From positions 1 to 64,000 of the forward strand of contig BCHS01000018.1 of NCBI GenBank assembly GCA_039545275.1: DNA of 64,000 nucleotides, read 5' to 3'. This DNA is from Pseudomicrostroma phylloplanum (lineage: Eukaryota; Basidiomycota; Exobasidiomycetes; Microstromatales). Of the stretch, positions 57,803 through 64,000 are shown piece by piece; the first letter of the stretch is position 1; the number at the start of each line of letters is the position of its first letter. The position numbers and the translations under genes were made by a program. Below the pieces are notes generated by a model that searched no databases, was not told the DNA's origin, and was given only the letters and a program-made list of their open reading frames with translations.

Positions 57803-59098
57803 TCAGTCTTCCAGCGGGCGAACATCCAAGCCGGCGCCTAAATCCGCAGGAGTGAGCGAAGGATTGCGTGTCTGAAAGGGTGCGGGGCTGGCAGGCGGGT
57901 CGGACCAGGCAGGGTACGTATCGAGGAGAGCTGCTCTGCTGATGGTACCGATCCCATCCTGCGCAGGCCCAGCGAGGGTCAACCCCATCCCCATTACGAG
58001 CCGAGGCTTAGCGGTGACGCCCAGTTGGCGCAGAGGAGGTAGAGTCACCCCTCCGGCACGAGCAGAAAAGCCAGAGGGGCAAGCAGACATAGGCGTGTCT
58101 GTACCGTGCGTAGGGAAGACTGGGTAGACCATCTCATGCATGAGCCTCGAGCCAGCACGAGGCCGGGTGAGACGAGCTCTAGTTGGGCTGCTGAGCTCTG
58201 TACGCGAAGTTGAAACGTCGGACAAGTCGACGGACGTCTGCAAGGCCTGCTGAATTCCAACAAGGGAGCCTCTGCGCAATCTCTCCAGATCGTCTGGGCC
58301 GAGAGTGAGCCTGCTACCCCTCCTGCCCCTCGCGGCTGCATCGCCATAGATGGGAGAAGAAGCAGAGACGGACTGGCGACGCAGCCGCATAGGTCCTGTA
58401 CCAGCACTGTGGCTCACAATCGAGCCCGCACGGTCGCGACCGCCCACCCTCTGTATGCTCGTTCTTCGCGTCGATGCAAGGCCTCGGGGTGATCCAGGCG
58501 AGAGCGGAGAGAGCGGAGAGAGGGGCGACTGTGGCGAGTGCGGCGAGTGCGGCGACCTGTGCCGGGCATGTTGTGGCTCGGGCCAGGAGAAGTAGGAGGC
58601 CGAGGCTTTGGGGAGGGAAGGACCACAGGAAGCGTCCCCCTCCCCCTTGAAGACCCCTTCCTTTTCGTCGCGGTAAGACCGCTGCATGGCGGACAGGCCG
58701 ACTAGTCTTTTCTTCGGCACATACGAAGGCGGAAGCATGGGCGGGAGGCTAGAAAGTGACAACTCCCCACGTGCATTGTGAGGTGAGCTGCTGTCCAGGC
58801 TGGCAGGAATCGAAAAGTCACTCGTCTGACTGCTTGCTGAGCTACAGTGCGAGCTAGAGGAAGAGTAGTCTTGATCGATGGGCGAGGAAACAACGAGGAC
58901 TTGTTGGGTGTATGGAATGCCACCCGAGGCAAAGAGGGGCGAGAATGGGCTGCTACTGCCACTATGGGGCAGCTGCGGCTTACGGCTCTTCTTCTGACCT
59001 TGCGCTTGTGAGTCTGGGGGAGGAGGAGCCGAAGTCTGTGTCAAAGTGGCGGCCACGGGTTGCGAATCTTTCGCTATGCTGAGAGGCTCACTGAGCAT
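57803..59098 (-). CDS. Ser/Pro-rich protein of unknown function, 5' end uncertain
   Basis: From ATG at 59098 the frame gives 431 aa (MLSEPLSIAKDSQP). The frame stays open upstream to 59149, just after a TAG, and reads HPDTQRNFVQAVVDM. This looks coding, so an upstream exon joined in this interval is likely. The protein is low complexity with repeated HSP/LSP dipeptide blocks (near residues 185-205) and many RRxS and SP sites, suggesting a phosphorylated, disordered regulator. Conserved-looking patches are VPKKRLVGLSAMQRSYRDEK, GPDDLERLRRGSL and the near-C-terminal GIGTISRAALLDTYPAW. No family is recognised. Confidence 0.6.
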   Translation of the reverse strand: MLSEPLSIAKDSQPVAATLTQTSAPPPPDSQAQGQKKSRKPQLPHSGSSSPFSPLFASGGIPYTQQVLVVSSPIDQDYSSSSSHCSSASSQTSDFSIPASLDSSSPHNARGELSLSSLPPMLPPSYVPKKRLVGLSAMQRSYRDEKEGVFKGEGDASCGPSLPKASASYFSWPEPQHARHRSPHSPHSPQSPLSPLSPLSPGSPRGLASTRRTSIQRVGGRDRAGSIVSHSAGTGPMRLRRQSVSASSPIYGDAAARGRRGSRLTLGPDDLERLRRGSLVGIQQALQTSVDLSDVSTSRTELSSPTRARLTRPRAGSRLMHEMVYPVFPTHGTDTPMSACPSGFSARAGGVTLPPLRQLGVTAKPRLVMGMGLTLAGPAQDGIGTISRAALLDTYPAWSDPPASPAPFQTRNPSLTPADLGAGLDVRPLED

Positions 59099-60619
59099 GT
59101 CGACGACTGCTTGCACAAAGTTCCTCTGCGTATCGGGATGATGGAAGCGCTACGACGTCTTCGGCAGTGCTGCTGTAACGAGTTGATAAGGGAGGAGTAT
59201 CTAAGCAAAGGGGCAGGGCTTGGAGGAGGCAGACATATATACACTACATACCAAAGGGAACGTGAGCTCAACATCGAGAGTCTTCCGTGATGTCCCGTTC
59301 GCTGACGCTGCCGATGTTGATCAGACGGATCAAAGGAAAGATCTGGGCGGTGCTGCAATCACCCTTTCTCCCCGGGGCGCCGACCCTGCACTAGGTACGC
59401 TTCAACCTGGTATAGCTGCACAGCACTTGCCTTTGCAGCGGCAAGGCAAGAGCCGATGCCTCGAGACAAGGGCAAGTGAGGCTGAGTTGTTGCCATCGAG
59501 AGGGTGAGATGGAGCGGGTCATGAATAGGTCTAGTCGCCTTAGCGCTTCAGTACAGTAACGCTTGCCTTGCCTGGCACGGCCTCCGAAGCTTGACCCTTG
59601 TTCCTCTTCGAGGTCCTCCCACACCTGACCGCATTGGGTAGGGCGCTGGTCTGGCCAGACCTCCTACCGTAGTCCGGTCGCTACGCAGCACAGACGGCAA
59701 CAAGTCAAAGGACAAAAGAAATGCCGCTTCATCTGACAAGGAGGTAGCGCGACCAACGCGTACCGCTAGACTAGCTCCGCCGAGCGTAAGCGCGAGACAC
59801 GCACAAAGGGCCGCACGGCGGAGTTCCTTGCTGCCAGGGGCGGAAGGTGGAGGGAACAAGGAGCCTGCCGCGGTGATGACGAGGTGGCAGCAGACCTCAC
59901 GATCGACTGTAGTACTGGTCACTACAGATATCCAAGGCTTGCTCGTGCCCTTGTGACAAGCAAACATGGAGCACAAGTCGGTGCCGTCGAAGGCCAAGGG
60001 ATCTCCGCTTGCCCAACAGAGTCTAGCCCAACCAGTGGTCTTGCACCTTACCTCGGCTTCCTTGACCCGAGACAGCGGCTTCTATGACTCCAAAGTCGCT
60101 GCAATGCCGGGGCATCTCTACTCATGTTTCCAATCTTGTCGAATGTCCATATCCGACCCCAGTCCAACTGACGGTCCGAAGGCGGCGCCCAGAAGACGGC
60201 ACGGGACCTTCGACACGACGCGTCGTGTTGTTCTTTGCTGCCAATTTAAGGACCAACACTTTGGTGCCTTGCCGCGTGCCTTCCAGATACTCACAGCAAA
60301 TCACATTGCACCCGTGAATCAGGGGCCGTTGATCGACTGACGCCCACCATGGCACACCTCCTTCTCTTTCTCTACTCCTCCTCTCCAAGTGTTGCAAGAA
60401 TCCCTCTCCGTCAGCAGCAGCAGCATCGTCACCATCGGGCAAGCCACTACCCTCTCCGACAGCCACATCGACACAAGCTAGTGAGACCTTCTCCGGCCGC
60501 TCTGCGTCCGTTAACGGCTCGCTGTCCTGACAGAGCTTTCCTGCCATAAACATCGGCTTCCTCTCGCAGCACACAGTGTGCATACCTCGTGTGCAACGAG
60601 ACGGCAGGAGGTCTTGTCG
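59099..60619. other. 1.5-kb region; likely 5' exons and leaders of flanking genes
   Basis: It lies between two divergent genes of unknown function. A possible minus-strand 5' exon ends near 59246 at a GTATGT donor (MLSSRSLW before it), but I could not join it in frame to 59149. No domain is visible in the remaining open frames. Confidence 0.35.
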
Positions 60620-63522
60620 ATGGCCACTCGCACCCCGCTCGCAGCAGTGAACATCAACTGCCTGACCACCGAGACTGATCTCAGCCTCGACAAGGCCAGG
60701 GCTTCTTCTGCCGGTCAAGACTCGCTCAGACCTGACATGACTGGAAGAGATCTTCATAGCCAAGGCTCTCAAAGCAGCGACGGCAAGAGTGGTCGCATTG
60801 AAGAGGATACGCCTCGCCCGCAACAGATCAGCAGCTCAGCAGATATGCCGCCATCGGCCAACGCTTCAACAACACCCGACGCTCCGCCTCCAGTCCAGCA
60901 GATGACCAGCGAAAGCGGGCGCCTTGCTGGGCATGCTACGTCACACGCCCAGTCTGGCGGGACTGAAGGAACTCGATCGCCGGGCGCTACTGCCTCGAAG
61001 GGTGCTCATCAACCGTTTCCGACGATATCGGAGAAGCGGTCTGCCTCTGATCAGTATCTCGCACAACGGGCCGCAAGAACCACCGTAGATGGGACCGGTA
61101 CTGCCACAACTAGGTCCGAAGAGACAGTGAGTACACCACAAAGTCGCCATCGCAACCGCTGAAGTGATGCTGAGCATCCCCCGGCAACGATCCCTTGCAG
61201 GTGCAATTCGACATTGCAACTCTAAAGCAAGCCTTCACTGCCCAATACCACACTCTCGCAGCCAAGTGCCAAGGATGGGAGCGCTACGCCGCCAAGCTCA
61301 AAGCACAGCTCGAAGCCCTCGAAATCGATCACTCACTCATGAAAGAGACGTGTGCGCAGCAGACAATGGAAGCCCAGCGATTGGAGGCACGAGTAGATTC
61401 GCAGACTAAGTACATCGAGCGTCTTGAGGCAGAGAATGGAGATTTGAGAGAGATGTATCGGGAGAGGGAGAACAGGAGCAGAGAAGTCGAAAGTCGGGTG
61501 AGTGGTCCCAGAGCTACTGAATCACGACGCGTGTGTGCAGTTCGAAGCTGACTCTGTCGACCACCCTCCCCCCGCCAGCTGAGTTCGCTGGAGGAGCGTC
61601 TTGCTGCTCGAGCTCCTTCATCCGCCGCTAGCACTGCAGCCTCGCACCGTCGTCCTCCTACCGCTTCGGCCTCGCGCATGGCCTCCCATCACATGGAGCA
61701 ACATGTCCAATCTGTGCTCAAGAACGTCTATCAGCCGCCATCGCCTCCCAGCTCCGTCACTGACAGCAGCCACAGTCGAACACATACCGTTGGTCCGCCG
61801 CAAGATGGACGCGCAGCATTCCACTCGTCGAACATCAGGTACTCTTCGGACGAAGAGCGAATGCAGCGCGACTTTCGAGCTCCTAGTCCTCTTGATTTTG
61901 GCAACTTCGAGAACATCTTGTCTCAACCTGTTCCCTACCACCCAGCGCAAGCGACTGTCCTCCCTCAACCAGTCGGTCGTCCTGCCTCTCGAGCTGGCAG
62001 TCGACAGGGCCAGCGATATGGAAGTGGTAGTATGGCAGCTCGCGATGAACCTTTCCCTCCCCCAAGGGAAGGTGGTCGAGAGTCGCGCCTTGGCCACCGC
62101 CGACCAGACGAGCCAGTGAAGCAGTACGTGGGTGCGTCCACTGGGGATGCTCGCTTTGTCGACGACAATGGTAGCATTCATGCTGGAGAAGCAGTGAGTA
62201 GCGAGCTCGTCAAGGCCTGGCACGCCAACGGCGTGCAACCTCACTCGCGCAGCGACGACCAGCCACTTGCGCGCCCTCATTCTAGGGTAAACCACGTTAG
62301 GGAGGGAGCGCCCAGTCCCCCCAGCTTGGACGCACGAACGGACGACCGACCTCGAGGTATCGATCGCGCGGACAAGCAAGCTCTCGAAGGCTCCGGGGTG
62401 GCCAATGCGTACCCTTCACACTTCGTGCGCAGTACTTCTGCTCTCTCCCTTGCAGCCCCGCAATACCCCTTCGTCCGAAGCGGCAGTGCAGCCAGCATCC
62501 AAACAGTCACTAGCAGCAACGGCATGACAGGGACCTGGCCTCATCTTCGTTCGTCTACCGACCCGATCTTGGCTGCTATTCCCGGCCAGCAGGTGGTCAA
62601 CGTGACGCGCCCCCTGCGCCGCTCTTCCTTTCATCAGCAGCAGCAGCTAGCGCAATTGCAATCCCGCCGCAACAGCGTCACTACCTCGCGCTTGTCAAAC
62701 TACTCCAGTGATGGTACCGGACAGCTTCCAGTAAAGAGGGGAGGCTCCAGAATGCCCAGCAGCCGCAACGGGAGTGTCGGCGTCCATGATGCTATCCCAA
62801 TTGTCAAGGACGACGTCTTCTCCGATGGGAAGCAGAACATTCTGCCAGCGGCATCGGGTAGAAAGAGCTCTATCGGCTCCGTGGCCAAGGCTCGGCTAGC
62901 TCCCTCTCGACCTAGCGGTGCACCTGGGAGCGAGCAGGCAGAGCAACGTCTTGTGCCTCAGCAGGGGATTGCGCCTCCTGATGGACGCACATCGGCTCTG
63001 GCGAATCACTACAACGAGCGCCATGTGCCAGCTCAGATGCGTAGGGAACGAGACTCTGGCGAGATAGACCACCCTCCGAGCTCGCACTTCTCTCCACCTT
63101 CTAGCTCCGGCCGTGAAGAGCAAGCATCAGCTTCCACCTCTACGCAGTACGCGACTTCGTTGCCTCTCTCCCAGTCCACCAACGAGAGCATCGTTCACGA
63201 CGTGACGTGTGGCACTACCTCTGGTCCAGCAGCAGACGAGATGTCGGCAATCGCAGCAGCTGAAGCGCGTCGGGGCGCCCACCGACGTCTATACCTCTGC
63301 CTGCGAGAAGAGCTCTCCCCGGAGGACCTGCAGAAGTTCGAGCGGTACGTGCACCGCTACGATGCCCTCGAGATTCCCGTGGATGGCCCGCGTGGACTGG
63401 TGAACCGCGTCAAGAAGTTGCTGCTCCTTTCTGATGCCACGCTACGCGAGAGACCGGAGGAATGGAAGAGGAGGAAGGAGCTGGCGAGGGAGTTTGAGAG
63501 GGTGGTTTCGGCCGATACGTGA
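60620..63522 (+). CDS. Coiled-coil, Ser-rich protein of unknown function
   Basis: Three exons, all phase 0: 60620-61126, 61201-61497, 61579-63522, giving 915 aa. The second exon encodes a coiled coil of about 100 residues (FDIATLKQAFTAQYHTLAAK to YIERLEAENGDLREMYRERE) that continues as LSSLEERLAARA. A long Ser/Pro/Gln/His-rich region follows. A compact C-terminal block near 830-915 looks folded: RRLYLCLREELSPEDLQKFE, RYVHRYDALEIPVDGPRGLV and NRVKKLLLLSDATL. That block is the best handle for homology. The plan resembles fungal polarity or septation scaffolds, but I have no family match. Confidence 0.75.
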
Positions 63523-64000
63523 TGAATCGGAGGAAGGGCTGAGAAGGAGGAGGCCGCATTGCTCCGCTGAGATCCGTACCGCTATCTCTGTGACCGCAAC
63601 TCCCTGTGCTGTATCTCTTGCGATCTGAACATCCTGGGTCGACCTCACCTGCCCAGGCTGTCAATGCTATTTCCTGTACCTCCCGAGACCCCGAGACAAC
63701 CATTATCTGCTGTCTGGCCTAATCGCGGAGGAATGTGTCCCTGACGCCCGGCGTACGCGAGGCGTGGGGTGGCGTCCCCTTTGGACTCCGCTGCCCTTTG
63801 TCGGGCGAGTTTGCCGACGCCCTGCGAGGGCCTATGGAGAATCAGCCGGTTTCAGATTAAGAGCTTGCTGAACGTCTTGGGTGATTTCTCGAACCGTAGA
63901 ATGCTGCGAGTTAGCAGGCGACAGACACTTGCTCTCATGGTACTGTTCTGCTCCCGCATCTGTCAGCACGGGATGAAGCGGAGCTATGCTGTGAAGGTGA
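63523..64000. other. 3' flank at window end; no gene supported
   Basis: 478 bp after the coiled-coil gene. No supported coding sequence. Confidence 0.5.

Noticed and set aside
60122..60823. 233-residue minus-strand open frame overlapping the 5' end of the coiled-coil gene
   Set aside because: Antisense to a better-supported spliced gene, and no domain is visible.

Overview
The window looks like chromosomal DNA of a basidiomycete fungus, most likely a smut-type yeast or mould (Ustilaginomycotina). The genes are eukaryotic and mostly broken by short introns (about 45-150 nt) with GTGAGT-type donors, CTGAC/CTRAC-like branch points and CAG/TAG acceptors. The set includes GSP1/Ran, MCM6, an RNA polymerase I subunit, exosome RRP41, NOP14, eIF3d and a complex I subunit, all in fungal form. 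The taxon is an inference; the eukaryotic and fungal nature is directly visible. Exon boundaries were placed by eye from reading frame and splice motifs; every model sums to a whole number of codons.

Region 1 (about 0.4-8.9 kb) is a compact accessory cluster: three HxxxD-type acyltransferases and one family-1 glycosyltransferase, arranged as two divergent pairs. This content matches the core of the mannosylerythritol-lipid (MEL) clusters of smuts (one GT, two PapA5-like acyltransferases, one acetyltransferase), without the MFS exporter in this window. The proposed joint role is to build an acylated sugar lipid: the GT makes the glycoside and the acyltransferases decorate it. The product is inferred, not shown.

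Region 2 (about 8.9-13.4 kb) is gene-poor. It holds fragmentary coding sequence and a tandem pair of related gene ends. The second copy carries a stop and a 23-bp duplication that shifts the frame, so it is read as a pseudogene.

Region 3 (13.5-25 kb) holds a rhomboid protease with a long Tyr/Gln-rich tail, DCN1 (cullin neddylation), cytosolic aminopeptidase P, RRP41, and a tandem pair of four-helix membrane proteins of unknown function that share an upstream element.

Region 4 (25.7-64 kb) is ordinary housekeeping territory: MCM6, GSP1/Ran, RPA43, the divergent ribosomal protein genes uS17 and eS12, SDHAF4, RTP1/TANGO6, VID27, eIF3d, myo-inositol oxygenase, a mitochondrial J-protein, NDUFA13 and NOP14. 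Between them lie three lineage-type, disordered or coiled-coil proteins that I cannot name. A short N gap flanked by long poly-C runs sits at 49.4-49.6 kb.
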